Assembly: GCF_017614955.1 (NCBI RefSeq)
Contig: NZ_WVUH01000005.1
Location: 1-59,174, forward strand
Direction of reading: 5' to 3'
DNA length: 59,174 nucleotides
From: Micromonospora echinofusca
Lineage (GTDB): Bacteria; Actinomycetota; Actinomycetes; Mycobacteriales; Micromonosporaceae
Below, piece after piece: positions 25,475 through 34,817 of the stretch (position 1 is the stretch's first letter; the number at the start of each line of letters is the position of its first letter). The position numbers and the translations under genes are program-made. A model generated the notes under the pieces. That model was not told the origin of the DNA, did no database searches, and worked only from the letters and a program-made list of their open reading frames with translations.

Positions 25475-25874
25475 CAGGGCGCCCGTTCCCCGGCGGGCGC
25501 CGCAGGAGAGAAGGGGGCGCCGACCGGTCGAGGAGGACCTCCACCAGGCCGTCCCGCTCGCGGACCGGGTAGCTGACCAGCGCGACCCCGGGCAGGTCCA
25601 GGCAGCGGCCGGTGCGCAGGTCGTACACCTGCTTGTGCAGCGGCGCGGCGAGGGTGGGCACGTCGCCCCGGCTGCCGATGATGCCCCGTGACATCACGTA
25701 CGCGCCGGTGACCGGGTCCCGGTTCTGCACGGCGTACAACTCGTCGCCGCAGCGGAACAGGGCCACCTGTTCGCCGTCCAGCAGTGCGGCCACGCCCCGG
25801 TCCGGCTCCAGCCGGTCGTACCGGCAGACCGCCGTCCACGCGGTCAGGACAGGAGCCAGGACGTCCGTGCTCAT
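25464..25874 (-). CDS. nirD: Nitrite reductase [NAD(P)H] small subunit
   Basis: 136 residues with a Rieske-like beta fold without the cluster ligands, as usual for NirD: VCRYDRLEPDRGVAALLDGE, then VALFRCGDELYAVQNRDP and HKQVYDLRTGRCLDLPG. The ATG overlaps the nirB stop (ATGA) and the gene end overlaps the HemD-type gene. It partners NirB in cytoplasmic reduction of nitrite to ammonium. Confidence 0.93.
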   Translation of the reverse strand: MSTDVLAPVLTAWTAVCRYDRLEPDRGVAALLDGEQVALFRCGDELYAVQNRDPVTGAYVMSRGIIGSRGDVPTLAAPLHKQVYDLRTGRCLDLPGVALVSYPVRERDGLVEVLLDRSAPPSLLRRPPGNGRPDGR

Positions 25875-28396
25875 CGGGCCACCTCCGGCATACCGAGTAC
25901 GACAGGGCGCCGCTCGGGGACCGGCTGTCCCCGCTCGACGGTGAAACTGATCGACGGGTCGGGGACCTCCGGCGCGTTGACGAACGAGGTGAACCGGCGC
26001 AGCCGGTCCGGGTCGGCGAGGGTGTCCCGCCACTCGTCGGAGTACGACCCGACGTGCCGGGCCATCGCCGCGTCGAGTTCGGCGGCCAGCCCGAGCGAGT
26101 CGTCGACGATCACCGACCGGAGGTGGTCCAACCCGCCGTCCATCGCCTCGATCCAGGCGGCGGTACGTTGCAGCCGGTCGGCGGTACGGATGTAGAACAT
26201 CAGGAACCGGTCGACGTGGCGGACGAGTTCCTCGGTGGTCAGGTCGGTGGCGAACAGGTCGGCGTGCCGGGGCCGAAAACCGCCGTTGCCGCCGACGTAG
26301 AGGTTCCAGCCGTTGTCGGTGGCGATCACACCGAAGTCCTTGCTGCGTGCCTCGGCGCACTCCCGGGCACAGCCGGAGACCGCCGACTTGATCTTGTGCG
26401 GGGCACGCAGCCCCCGGTAGCGCAGCTCCAGGGCGATGGCCAGGCCGACCGAGTCCTGCACCCCGTACCGGCACCAGGTCTCCCCGACGCAGGACTTCAC
26501 CGTGCGCAGCGCCTTGCCGTACGCGTGGCCGGACTCGAACCCGGCGTCCACCAGCCGGCGCCAGATCTGCGGCAGCTGCTCGACCCGTGCCCCGAACAGG
26601 TCGATCCGCTGCCCGCCGGTGATCTTCGTGTAGAGCTGGAAGTCCCGGGCCACCTCGCCGATCACGATCAGCTTCTCCGGGGTGATCTCCCCGCCCGGGA
26701 TCCGGGGCACCACCGAGTACGTGCCGTCCCGCTGGATGTTGGCCAGGAAGTGGTCGTTGGTGTCCTGCAACGACGCCTGCTCGCCGTCGAGGACGTACCC
26801 GTTGCCGAGCGAGGCGAGGATCGAGGCGACCACCGGCTTGCAGATGTCACAGCCCCGGCCCCGGCCGTGCTCGGCGATCAGCCGGGAGAAACTGGTGATG
26901 CCCCGGACCCGGACGATGTCGAACAGCTCCTGCCGGCTGGCGTCGAAGTGCTCGCAGAGCGCCGTGGACTGCACCACCCCGGCCGAGTCCAGCAGCTGCT
27001 TGAGCATCGGCACACAGGAACCGCAGCTCGTGCCGGCCCGGGTGCACGCCTTCAACGCCGGCACGTCCGCGCACCCGCCACCGATGGCGGTCAGGATGTC
27101 GTCCTTGGTCACCGCGTTGCACGAGCAGACCTGCGCGGTACCGGGCAGCGCGGCCAGCCCGGCCGCCGCCCCGGCGCCGCTGTCGGCCGGGGCGAGCAAC
27201 CCCAGCGGCGGGCCGGGCAGCGGGCCGCCGACACTGGCCCGCAGCGTCGGATAGGCCGAAGCGTCACCGACCAGCACTCCGCCGAGCAGGGTCTTCGCGT
27301 CGTCGGAGAGGACCAGTTTGGCGTACACCCGGGTGGCCGGGTCGACGAACGTGACGTCCAGGCAGCCGGGGGTGGTGCCGTGCGCGTCACCGAACGACGC
27401 CACGTCCACCCCGAGCAGTTTGAGTTTGGTGGCGGTGTCCGCACCCGGGAAGACCGCCGACCCGCCGAGCAGCCGGTCGGCGACCACCTCGGCCATCGCG
27501 TACCCGGGGGCGACCAGCCCGTAACAGACCCCGTCGACCGCCGCGCACTCGCCGACCGCCCAGATCCGCTCGTCGTCGGTGCGGCAGGACGGGTCGACCA
27601 GGATCCCGCCCCGGGCGCCGACGGCCAGTTCGGCAGCCCGGGCCAGTCCGTCCTGCGGTCGGATGCCGGCGGCCACCACGACCAGGTCGGTGTCGAGCCG
27701 GTTGCCGTCGGAGAGGCTCAACCCGGCCACCGCGCCGTCCGCGCCCGGGTGCAGCGCGGTGGTCGCCACCCCCAGGTGGGTACCCACCCCCAGCTCCTCG
27801 ACGTACCGGCGGAGCATCGCCCCACCGGCCTCGTCGACCTGTACCGGCATCAGCCGGGGGGCGAACTCGACCACGTGGGTGTCCAGCCCGAGCAGGCGCA
27901 GTGCGTTCGCCGCCTCCAGCCCGAGCAGCCCGCCCCCGATCACCGCGCCGGTACGCCGTCCGGCGGCGTACGCCCGGATCGCCGCCAGGTCGTCCAGGGT
28001 GCGGTAGACGAAGACCCCGGGCAGTCCGGTACCCGGCACCGGCGGGACGAACGGGTACGACCCGGTGGCCAGCACCAGCGCGTCGTACCGGTACTCCCCG
28101 ACGGCGGTGGTGACCACCCGGCGGTCCCGGTCGATCCCGGTGGCCGCCTCGCCGAGCCGTAACGTCACGCCGTCGTCCGGGGTGTGCAGGTTCAACTCGT
28201 CGGCGTCCGCACCGTCGAAGAACGCCGACAGCCGGACCCGGTCGTACGCGGGCCGGGACTCCTCGGCCAGTACGGTGACCCGCCAGCGCCCGCCGGTGTC
28301 CCGGGCCCGCAGCGCCTCCACGAAACGCTGCCCGACCATGCCGTTGCCGACGACGACGAGTTCGCCGCCGGTGGCCCCCACCGGTTCGCCGCTCAT
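25871..28396 (-). CDS. nirB: Nitrite reductase [NAD(P)H] large subunit
   Basis: 841 residues, full length. An N-terminal FAD/NAD(P)H oxidoreductase half (ELVVVGNGMVGQRFVEAL at the start) is followed by a BFD-like [2Fe-2S] domain (CSCNAVTKDDI, GTSCGSC) and by the siroheme/[4Fe-4S] sulfite/nitrite reductase part with cluster ligands in CVGETWC and CARECAE. It reduces nitrite to ammonium with six electrons from NAD(P)H in the cytoplasm. GGAGG precedes the chosen ATG, which overlaps the stop of the upstream flavoprotein gene. Third gene of the nas-nir operon. Confidence 0.96.
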   Translation of the reverse strand: MSGEPVGATGGELVVVGNGMVGQRFVEALRARDTGGRWRVTVLAEESRPAYDRVRLSAFFDGADADELNLHTPDDGVTLRLGEAATGIDRDRRVVTTAVGEYRYDALVLATGSYPFVPPVPGTGLPGVFVYRTLDDLAAIRAYAAGRRTGAVIGGGLLGLEAANALRLLGLDTHVVEFAPRLMPVQVDEAGGAMLRRYVEELGVGTHLGVATTALHPGADGAVAGLSLSDGNRLDTDLVVVAAGIRPQDGLARAAELAVGARGGILVDPSCRTDDERIWAVGECAAVDGVCYGLVAPGYAMAEVVADRLLGGSAVFPGADTATKLKLLGVDVASFGDAHGTTPGCLDVTFVDPATRVYAKLVLSDDAKTLLGGVLVGDASAYPTLRASVGGPLPGPPLGLLAPADSGAGAAAGLAALPGTAQVCSCNAVTKDDILTAIGGGCADVPALKACTRAGTSCGSCVPMLKQLLDSAGVVQSTALCEHFDASRQELFDIVRVRGITSFSRLIAEHGRGRGCDICKPVVASILASLGNGYVLDGEQASLQDTNDHFLANIQRDGTYSVVPRIPGGEITPEKLIVIGEVARDFQLYTKITGGQRIDLFGARVEQLPQIWRRLVDAGFESGHAYGKALRTVKSCVGETWCRYGVQDSVGLAIALELRYRGLRAPHKIKSAVSGCARECAEARSKDFGVIATDNGWNLYVGGNGGFRPRHADLFATDLTTEELVRHVDRFLMFYIRTADRLQRTAAWIEAMDGGLDHLRSVIVDDSLGLAAELDAAMARHVGSYSDEWRDTLADPDRLRRFTSFVNAPEVPDPSISFTVERGQPVPERRPVVLGMPEVAR

Positions 28397-29832
28397 GCTC
28401 CCACCTCCACCGAGTCCACTGCGGACAACCACTTGACGATTCCCTCGACGGCGTCCCGGCAGCTGCCGCAACCGGTGGTCGCCCGGGTGGTGGCGACCAC
28501 CTCGCCGACCGACCGGGCCCCGGCCCGCCAGCAGCGCACCAGCGCACCCTTGGTGACCGTGTTGCACTGGCAGACGGTGGTCGCGTCCGGCATCAGCGCC
28601 GGGGAGGTGACCGGGGCCGCCGCCGGCACCCCGGTGGCCCGGCCGAGCAGCAGCGAGCGCCGGTCCGCCGGCACCGGGGCACCCCGGTCGAAGAGTTGGA
28701 TGACGGTGCCGACGCTCGGGTTGTCGCCGAGCAGGATCGCCCCGGTCAGCCGGTCGCCGTCGATCAGCAGCCGGGCGTACGTGCCCCGGGCCGGGTCGGT
28801 GAAGGTCAGCTCCTCACCACCGGCCACCGGGTTCGGCTCGCCCATCGCCGCCAGGTCGATGCCGGCCGCCTTGAGCCGGGTCACCACCGGCTGCGGCCGG
28901 TACCGGGCGCCCGGCTCGTCACCGGTGAGCAGCCCGGCCACCACCCGGGCCTGGGCCCAGGCCGGGGCGACCAGCCCGCCGACCGTGCCGTCGTGCTGGG
29001 CGCAGTCGCCGATCGCCGAGATGTCCGGATCGCTGGTACGCAGCCGGTCGTCGACCACCACGCCCCGGTCCACGGTCAGCCCCGCGTCCCGGGCCAGCCC
29101 GGTCTCGGGGCGTACCCCGCAGGAGAGCACCAGCAGGTCGGCGTCGAGTCCGGTGCCGTCGGACAGGGTCAGCCGTACCCCGTCCGGGCCGGCGGCGACG
29201 GCGGTCGCGGCGACCGCGAGCCGGGTGCGCACACCCAGGTCGGCGAGGGTACGGGCGAGCACCGCGCCGCCGGCCGGGTCGAGCTGCCGTTCCATCAGGT
29301 GCCCGACCGGGTGCACCACCTGCACGTCCAGTCCCCGGGTGGCCAGTCCCCGGGCGGCCTCCAGCCCGAGCAGCCCGCCACCGAGGACCAGGGCGCGGCG
29401 GGCGCCCCCGGCGGTGGCCAGGATGCGCCGGCAGTCGTCCAGGGTGCGGAACACCGCGACCCGCTCCGGCAGCGCCACCGGGTCCAGTCCCGGCAGGGGT
29501 GGTACCACCGCCCGGCTGCCGGTGGCCAGCACCAGGTGGTCGTATCCGATCCGGTCCCCGTCGGCGGTGCGTACCGTCCGGTCGGCCCGGTCGACGGCGG
29601 TGACCGCCACCCCGAGCCGGACGTCGACGGTCTGGCCCGCCGCCCCGGCCAGCTCCACGTCGGATTCGCCGACCTTCCCGGCGAGCAGGTTGGAGAGCAT
29701 GATCCGGTTGTAGGCCCGGTGCGGCTCGGCACCGAGCACGGTCACCTTGTGGTCACCCGGCCGGGCGGCCAGCTCGGCCGCCAGTCGGGCGCCGGCCATG
29801 CCGTGGCCGACGATGATGATGCGTCCGGTCAA
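28393..29832 (-). CDS. FAD-dependent oxidoreductase with BFD [2Fe-2S] domain, nitrate reductase partner
   Basis: 479 residues. The N-terminal part is a pyridine nucleotide-disulfide oxidoreductase fold (IIIVGHGMAGARLAAEL, the FAD dinucleotide motif, and ALVLGGGLLGLEAARGL for NAD(P)H). The C-terminus carries a BFD-like cluster domain (CQCNTVTKGAL, TTGCGSC). It resembles the first half of NirB and the electron-transfer subunit of assimilatory nitrate reductases, passing electrons from NAD(P)H to NasA. It starts three bases after the nasA stop and overlaps nirB. Confidence 0.9.
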   Translation of the reverse strand: MTGRIIIVGHGMAGARLAAELAARPGDHKVTVLGAEPHRAYNRIMLSNLLAGKVGESDVELAGAAGQTVDVRLGVAVTAVDRADRTVRTADGDRIGYDHLVLATGSRAVVPPLPGLDPVALPERVAVFRTLDDCRRILATAGGARRALVLGGGLLGLEAARGLATRGLDVQVVHPVGHLMERQLDPAGGAVLARTLADLGVRTRLAVAATAVAAGPDGVRLTLSDGTGLDADLLVLSCGVRPETGLARDAGLTVDRGVVVDDRLRTSDPDISAIGDCAQHDGTVGGLVAPAWAQARVVAGLLTGDEPGARYRPQPVVTRLKAAGIDLAAMGEPNPVAGGEELTFTDPARGTYARLLIDGDRLTGAILLGDNPSVGTVIQLFDRGAPVPADRRSLLLGRATGVPAAAPVTSPALMPDATTVCQCNTVTKGALVRCWRAGARSVGEVVATTRATTGCGSCRDAVEGIVKWLSAVDSVEVGA

Positions 29833-29835
29833 CGG

Positions 29836-31941
29836 TCAGCCCACCTTCTCCACGCGCACCGCGCAGACCTTGAACTCCGGCATCCGGGAGGTCGGGTCGA
29901 GTGCGTCGTTGGTCAGCGAGTTGGCCCGCCCGGTCCCGGCCCAGTGGAACGGGGCGAAGACGGTGTCCGGGCGGATGGTCGGGGTCAGCCGGGCCGGGGC
30001 GAGCAGTTCCCCCCGGCGCGAGGTGACCCGCAGTTCGTCCCCGTCCGCGACGCCGAGCCGCTCGGCGAGGTCGGGGTGGAGTTCCACGAACACGCCCGGC
30101 GCGGCGGTGCGCAGCGGCGTGATCCGGCGGGTCTGCGCGCCCGACTGGTACTGGGCCAGTACCCGACCGGTGGTCAGGTAGAGCGGATAGTCCGGGCTGA
30201 CCTCCTCGGCCGCCGGCCGGTGCTCGACCGGGTGGAACCGGGCCCGCCCGTCCGGGGTGGGGAAGCGGTCGACGAAGAGGCGCGGGGTGTCCGGCCCGGC
30301 CACCGACGGGCACGGCCAGAACACCCCGTCCCGGTCGTCGATCCGTTCCCAGGTGACCCCGGTGTAGTCGGCCGGCCCGCCGGCCGACGCCCGGCGCAGC
30401 TCGTCGAAGACGGTGCGCGGGTCGGCACTGAACCGCCCCGGGCTGCCCAGCCGTCCGGCCAGCTCGGTCAGCACCGCCAGGTCGGTGCGGACCCCGGGCG
30501 GTGGCTCGCGCAGGGCCCGACGGCGCAGCACCCGCCCCTCCAGGTTCGTCATCGTGCCGTCCTCCTCCGCCCACTGCGCGGTGGGCAGCACCACGTCGGC
30601 GATGGCAGCGGTCTCGGAGAGCACCAGGTCCGACACGACCAGCAGGTCGAGGCTGCGCAGCCGGGCCTCGACCCGGGCCGCCCGGGGTGCCGACACCACC
30701 GGGTTGGAGCCGAGCACCAGCAGCGCCCTCGGGCCGTCCGGGGTACCCAGGGAGTCCAGCAGTTCGTACGCCGACACCCCCGGGCCGGGCAGGTCGTCGG
30801 CGGGTACCCCCCACACTGCGGCGACATGTTCGCGGGCCGCCGGGTCGTCGATCCGCCGGTACCCGGGCAACTGGTCGGCCTTCTGCCCGTGTTCCCGGCC
30901 ACCCTGCCCGTTGCCCTGCCCGGTCAGGCAGCCGTACCCGGAACCGGGGCGGCCGGGCAGGCCGAGGGCGAGCGCCAGGTTGACGTACCCGGTGACCGTG
31001 TCGACGCCCTTGGCGTGCTGCTCGGCGCCGCGCGCGGTGAGGATGACGACCCGGCCGCCGGTGCCCAGCGCCCGGGCGGTCGCCTCCAGGTCGGCCACCG
31101 GTACCCCGGTGAGCCGTTCCACCAGCGCCGGCCAGTACCCGGCGACCACCCGGCGGACCGCGTCGAACCCGGTGGTCCGGGCGGCCACGTAGTCGTGGTC
31201 CACCCAGCCCTCGGTGAGCGCGACGTGCAGCAGCGCGTTCGCCACCGCCAGGTCGGTGCCGGGCAGCGGTTGCAGGTGCCGGGTGGCGGCGCGGGCGGTG
31301 GCGGTGGCCCGGGGGTCGACGACGATCAGTTCGCCACCGGCGTCCCGCTGCTCGGTGAGGTAGCGCATCAGCGGCGGCATGGTCTCCGCCGGGTTCGCCC
31401 CGACCAGCAGCAGGGTGTCCGCCCGGCCCAGGTCGGCCAGCGGGAACGGCAGCCCCCGGTCGATGCCGAAGGCGCGCATCCCGGCCGCCGCCGCCGAGGA
31501 CATGCAGAACCGGCCGTTGTAGTCGATGTTGCGGGTGCCCAGCGCCACCCGGGCGAACTTGCCCAGGGCGTACGCCTTCTCGTTGGTCAGCCCGCCGCCG
31601 CCGAACACGGCGACCGCGTCGCGGCCGTGCCGGGCCTGGATGTCCCGGATGCCGTCGGTGATCCGGGTCAGCGCATCGTCCCAGCTCGCCGGGCGGAGTT
31701 CGCCGGTGGTCCGGTCCCGCAGCAGCGGGGTGGTCAGCCGGTCGGGGTGGTCGAGCAGTTCGGCGGCGGTCCAGCCCTTCTGGCAGAGCCCGCCCCGGTT
31801 GGTGGGAAACTGCCGGGGGTGGACCTCCACCCGGCCCTCGACGTGGCGCAGGGTCATCCCGCACTGGAGGGCGCAGTACGGGCAGTGGGTGGCCGCCTCC
31901 TGCGGAGCCACCGCTGTCCCGGGTCGCGCACTGTCCGTCAT
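29836..31941 (-). CDS. nasA: Assimilatory nitrate reductase, molybdopterin catalytic subunit
   Basis: 701 residues, full length. The N-terminal [4Fe-4S] ligands are CPYCALQCGM and, further on, GGLCQKGW. The segment GRFCMSSAAAAG carries the cysteine that coordinates molybdenum in NasA/NapA-type enzymes. The C-terminal molybdopterin-binding domain follows. It reduces nitrate to nitrite in the cytoplasm. The chosen ATG lacks a ribosome site; a GlnR-like box lies 25-62 bases upstream, which suggests a leaderless transcript. An earlier GTG at 32016 would place the operator inside the gene. First gene of the five-gene operon. Confidence 0.93.
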   Translation of the reverse strand: MTDSARPGTAVAPQEAATHCPYCALQCGMTLRHVEGRVEVHPRQFPTNRGGLCQKGWTAAELLDHPDRLTTPLLRDRTTGELRPASWDDALTRITDGIRDIQARHGRDAVAVFGGGGLTNEKAYALGKFARVALGTRNIDYNGRFCMSSAAAAGMRAFGIDRGLPFPLADLGRADTLLLVGANPAETMPPLMRYLTEQRDAGGELIVVDPRATATARAATRHLQPLPGTDLAVANALLHVALTEGWVDHDYVAARTTGFDAVRRVVAGYWPALVERLTGVPVADLEATARALGTGGRVVILTARGAEQHAKGVDTVTGYVNLALALGLPGRPGSGYGCLTGQGNGQGGREHGQKADQLPGYRRIDDPAAREHVAAVWGVPADDLPGPGVSAYELLDSLGTPDGPRALLVLGSNPVVSAPRAARVEARLRSLDLLVVSDLVLSETAAIADVVLPTAQWAEEDGTMTNLEGRVLRRRALREPPPGVRTDLAVLTELAGRLGSPGRFSADPRTVFDELRRASAGGPADYTGVTWERIDDRDGVFWPCPSVAGPDTPRLFVDRFPTPDGRARFHPVEHRPAAEEVSPDYPLYLTTGRVLAQYQSGAQTRRITPLRTAAPGVFVELHPDLAERLGVADGDELRVTSRRGELLAPARLTPTIRPDTVFAPFHWAGTGRANSLTNDALDPTSRMPEFKVCAVRVEKVG

Positions 31942-31965
31942 GACGGCAAAGCGTGCCGCCGGGCG

Positions 31966-32003
31966 GTTTCGGCCCGAGGTCCCGTTTGTTTCGAGCCTGT
32001 CAA
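31966..32003 (-). promoter_or_regulatory. Predicted GlnR operator upstream of nasA
   Basis: Read toward nasA the site is TTGAC-n6-GAAAC-n6-GACCT-n6-GAAAC, with exactly the spacing of the actinobacterial GlnR consensus gTnAC-n6-GaAAC repeated twice. Both GAAAC boxes are perfect, the first TnAC matches and the second is poor. It spans about -26 to -62 if nasA is leaderless. It would couple the operon to nitrogen limitation. Confidence 0.7.
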
Positions 32004-32191
32004 GCAGTACGCACACCGCACAGCGGCAGCCGGATGTCTCGCAAGGTCGGACTCCCGCCCACCGGGGTTTTCACGAATGCTCCGGCCCGCCGGTGCGATC
32101 TCCGTAGCCGACCCGACCCGGGACGGGCAATCTCGCCGAAACGGTCGCTTCGTAGCTTCGGCTCCGGCACCCACGGAGAAGGAGCAGGCCG

Positions 32192-33592
32192 ATGAGTACG
32201 GTGACCAGCCCGGTGGACGTCCCGGCGACCACCACCACGACGACTGCCCGCCGGCACCGCCTGGCCGACTGGCGCCCGGAGGATCCGGCGTTCTGGGCGC
32301 GCACCGGGGCCCCGATCGCCCGCCGTAACCTGCTCGTCTCGATCTTCGCCGAGCACGTCGGATTCTCCGTCTGGAGCCTCTGGTCGGTGATGGTGCTCTT
32401 CCTCGGCCCCGCCTACGGCATCGACCCGGCCGGCAAGTTCCTGCTCACCGCCGTACCGGCCGCGCTGGGCGCGGTGCTGCGGCTGCCGTACACCCTGGCG
32501 GTGGCCCGGTTCGGCGGCCGGAACTGGACGATCTTCAGCGCCCTGATGCTGCTGGTACCGGCGGTACCGATGGCGGTACTGATCGAACCGGGCGTGTCCT
32601 ATTCCACCCTGCTGGTGCTGGCCTGCCTGGCCGGCGTCGGCGGCGGCAACTTCGCCTCGTCGATGGCGAACATCAACCTCTTCTACCCGGACCGGCTCAA
32701 GGGCTGGGCGCTCGGGCTGAACGCCGGTGGCGGCAACCTCGGGGTACCGGCGGTGCAACTCGTCGGGCTGGCGGTGCTGGCCACCGCCGGGGCCGCGTAC
32801 CCCCGCCTGGTCCCGGCGGTCTACCTGCCGCTGATCGTGCTCGCCGCGCTCGCCGCCGCCCGCTGGCTGGACAACATCCCCGGCGCCCACAACGAACCGG
32901 GCGCGCTGCGTGAGGCGGCCCGGGACCGGCACACCTGGATCATGTCGCTGCTCTACATCGGCACCTTCGGCTCCTTCATCGGCTTCGGTTTCGCCTTCGG
33001 GCAGGTGCTCCTGATCCAGTTCGGCGACCGGTTCGCCACCCCGGTCGAGGCCGCGTACCTGACCTTCCTCGGCCCGCTGGTCGGCTCGCTGATCCGGCCG
33101 GTCGGCGGTGCGCTCGCCGACCGGTTCGGCGGGGCCCGGGTGACGTTCTGGAACTTCGTGGCCATGGCACTCGGCGCGGCCGGGGTGCTCGCCGCCGCCC
33201 GGGACCGGTCGTTCGTGCTCTACCTGGTCGGGTTCGTGTCGCTCTTCGTCTTCTCGGGCATCGGCAACGGCTCGACGTACAAGATGATCCCGGCGATCTT
33301 CCGGGCCCGGGCGACCGCGGCCGGCTCCCCGGGGACGATGGCCCCGGCCGCCTCGGCCGACGAGGTGGCCCAGCGCTGGGCCCGCCGGATGAGCGGCTCG
33401 CTGATCGGTATCGCCGGGGCGGTCGGCGCGTCCGGCGGGGTACTGGTCAACATCGCCTTCCGGCAGTCCTTCCTGACCACCGGGAACGCCGAGGCGGCCT
33501 ACGTCACCTTCATCGGGGCGTACGTGGTCTGCGCGGTGGTGACCTGGGTGGTGTACCTGCGCCCCGGCCGGCACCGGCTGCGTGGCGTGTGA
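32192..33592 (+). CDS. narK: MFS nitrate/nitrite transporter, NarK type
   Basis: 466 residues with twelve hydrophobic segments. NarK-family features are visible: the Gly-rich GVGGGNFASSMANINLFYP and, later, GNGSTYKMIPAIF. A Thr-rich soluble N-terminus of about 45 residues precedes the first helix. GGAGAAGGAG lies upstream of the ATG. Divergent from nasA, sharing a 250-base promoter region with the GlnR-like site. It would import nitrate for the assimilatory pathway. Confidence 0.94.
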   Translation: MSTVTSPVDVPATTTTTTARRHRLADWRPEDPAFWARTGAPIARRNLLVSIFAEHVGFSVWSLWSVMVLFLGPAYGIDPAGKFLLTAVPAALGAVLRLPYTLAVARFGGRNWTIFSALMLLVPAVPMAVLIEPGVSYSTLLVLACLAGVGGGNFASSMANINLFYPDRLKGWALGLNAGGGNLGVPAVQLVGLAVLATAGAAYPRLVPAVYLPLIVLAALAAARWLDNIPGAHNEPGALREAARDRHTWIMSLLYIGTFGSFIGFGFAFGQVLLIQFGDRFATPVEAAYLTFLGPLVGSLIRPVGGALADRFGGARVTFWNFVAMALGAAGVLAAARDRSFVLYLVGFVSLFVFSGIGNGSTYKMIPAIFRARATAAGSPGTMAPAASADEVAQRWARRMSGSLIGIAGAVGASGGVLVNIAFRQSFLTTGNAEAAYVTFIGAYVVCAVVTWVVYLRPGRHRLRGV

Positions 33593-33629
33593 CCTGGGTG
33601 ACCGTACGTTGGCGGCGGTGTACCCCGTT

Positions 33630-33659
33630 TTGACCTGAGGGTGGGGCACCGAGTATCGT
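33630..33659 (+). promoter_or_regulatory. Promoter of the rplM-rpsI operon
   Basis: TTGACC and TATCGT are separated by 18 bases, close to the housekeeping sigma consensus, about 115 bases before the L13 start. The leader in between contains a short GTCTGG/CCAGAC pairing just before the gene that could form a regulatory stem. Confidence 0.65.
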
Positions 33660-33773
33660 CGCCTGCTGTTGTGCGACATCAGAGGGCGTGCCTCATCAGG
33701 TACGCTTGGTCGTTCGTGCGCGTCTGGTCATCCGGCGCGCGATCCCAGACCGACGACGAGACAAGGTAGACCT

Positions 33774-34217
33774 GTGCGTACGTACAGCCCGAAGCCGGGT
33801 GAGATCGAGCGTCAGTGGCACGTCATCGACGCCTCTGATGTCGTGCTGGGCCGACTGGCCACCCACGCTGCCACGCTGCTGCGTGGTAAGCACAAGCCGA
33901 CCTTCGCGCCGCACGTCGACACCGGCGACTTCGTCGTCGTCGTGAACGCGGGCAAGGTTGCGCTGACCGGCAACAAGCGGCAGACCAAGATCGCCTACCG
34001 GCACTCCGGCTACCCGGGTGGTCTGAAGCAGGTCGGTTACGACGAGCTGCTGACCAAGAACCCCGAGCGGGCCATCGAGCTGGCTGTCAAGGGCATGCTC
34101 CCGCACAACAAGCTCGGCCGTAAGCTGATCAAGAAGCTGAAGGTCTACGCCGGTGCCGAGCACCCGCACGGCGCGCAGCAGCCGGTGCCGTTCGAGATCA
34201 AGCAGATCGCGCAGTGA
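33774..34217 (+). CDS. rplM: 50S ribosomal protein L13
   Basis: 147 residues, the usual length. Recognisable by [39 protein letters not shown] and [12 protein letters not shown]. The GTG start has AAGG about eight bases upstream. It is followed by rpsI 20 bases later, the universal L13-S9 operon. Confidence 0.98.
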   Translation: MRTYSPKPGEIERQWHVIDASDVVLGRLATHAATLLRGKHKPTFAPHVDTGDFVVVVNAGKVALTGNKRQTKIAYRHSGYPGGLKQVGYDELLTKNPERAIELAVKGMLPHNKLGRKLIKKLKVYAGAEHPHGAQQPVPFEIKQIAQ

Positions 34218-34237
34218 GCGCGGGCGAAGGAAGCAGC

Positions 34238-34690
34238 ATGACCGACACCATCGCGACCGAGGTCGCTGAGGCTCCGGCGCCCGTTGCCCGCGCGCCGCGT
34301 GGCGACCGGCCGATCCAGACCGTGGGCCGCCGCAAGGAGGCCATCGTCCGGGTGCGTATCGTCCCCGGCAGTGGCAAGATCACCTGCAACGGCCGGGAGC
34401 TGGAGAACTACTTCCCGAGCAAGGTGCACCAGCAGCTGATCAAGGACCCGCTGGTCACCGCCGAGAAGGCCGAGACCTTCGACGTCATCGCCAACCTGCG
34501 CGGCGGCGGCATCACCGGCCAGGCCGGTGCGCTGCGGCTGGCCATCGCCCGGGCGCTCATCGCGAGCGAGCCGGACGACCGCCCGGCCCTCAAGAAGGCC
34601 GGCTTCCTCACCCGGGACGCCCGGGTCAAGGAAAGCAAGAAGTACGGCCTCAAGAAGGCCCGCAAGGCGCCGCAGTACTCGAAGCGCTGA
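34238..34690 (+). CDS. rpsI: 30S ribosomal protein S9
   Basis: 150 residues with an acidic N-terminal extension of about 35 residues, then [36 protein letters not shown] and the conserved basic end QYSKR. The ATG with GAAGGAAG upstream was chosen over an earlier in-frame GTG at 34214, which overlaps rplM. Confidence 0.98.
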   Translation: MTDTIATEVAEAPAPVARAPRGDRPIQTVGRRKEAIVRVRIVPGSGKITCNGRELENYFPSKVHQQLIKDPLVTAEKAETFDVIANLRGGGITGQAGALRLAIARALIASEPDDRPALKKAGFLTRDARVKESKKYGLKKARKAPQYSKR

Positions 34691-34713
34691 CCAGCTACAC
34701 CTTGTACGTCTGA

Positions 34714-34774
34714 CGGACGGCCGGTCCGCCTCCCCCTCACGAAGGTGGTGGCGGCACCGGTCGTCCGGCTTTTT
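34714..34774 (+). terminator. Terminator after rpsI
   Basis: Imperfect stem of about 17 bp (34714-34730 with 34750-34767) followed by GCTTTTT. An intrinsic terminator between rpsI and glmM. Confidence 0.8.
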
Positions 34775-34817
34775 CAGCAGTTCTCCTCATCGGGTGCTCA
34801 TTCGGAGGTTCTCGGGT

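Noticed and set aside
28696..32328. 1210-codon open frame opposite nasA and the nitrate reductase flavoprotein
   Set aside because: It covers several clearly recognised genes and a promoter region; composition is that of an antisense shadow.
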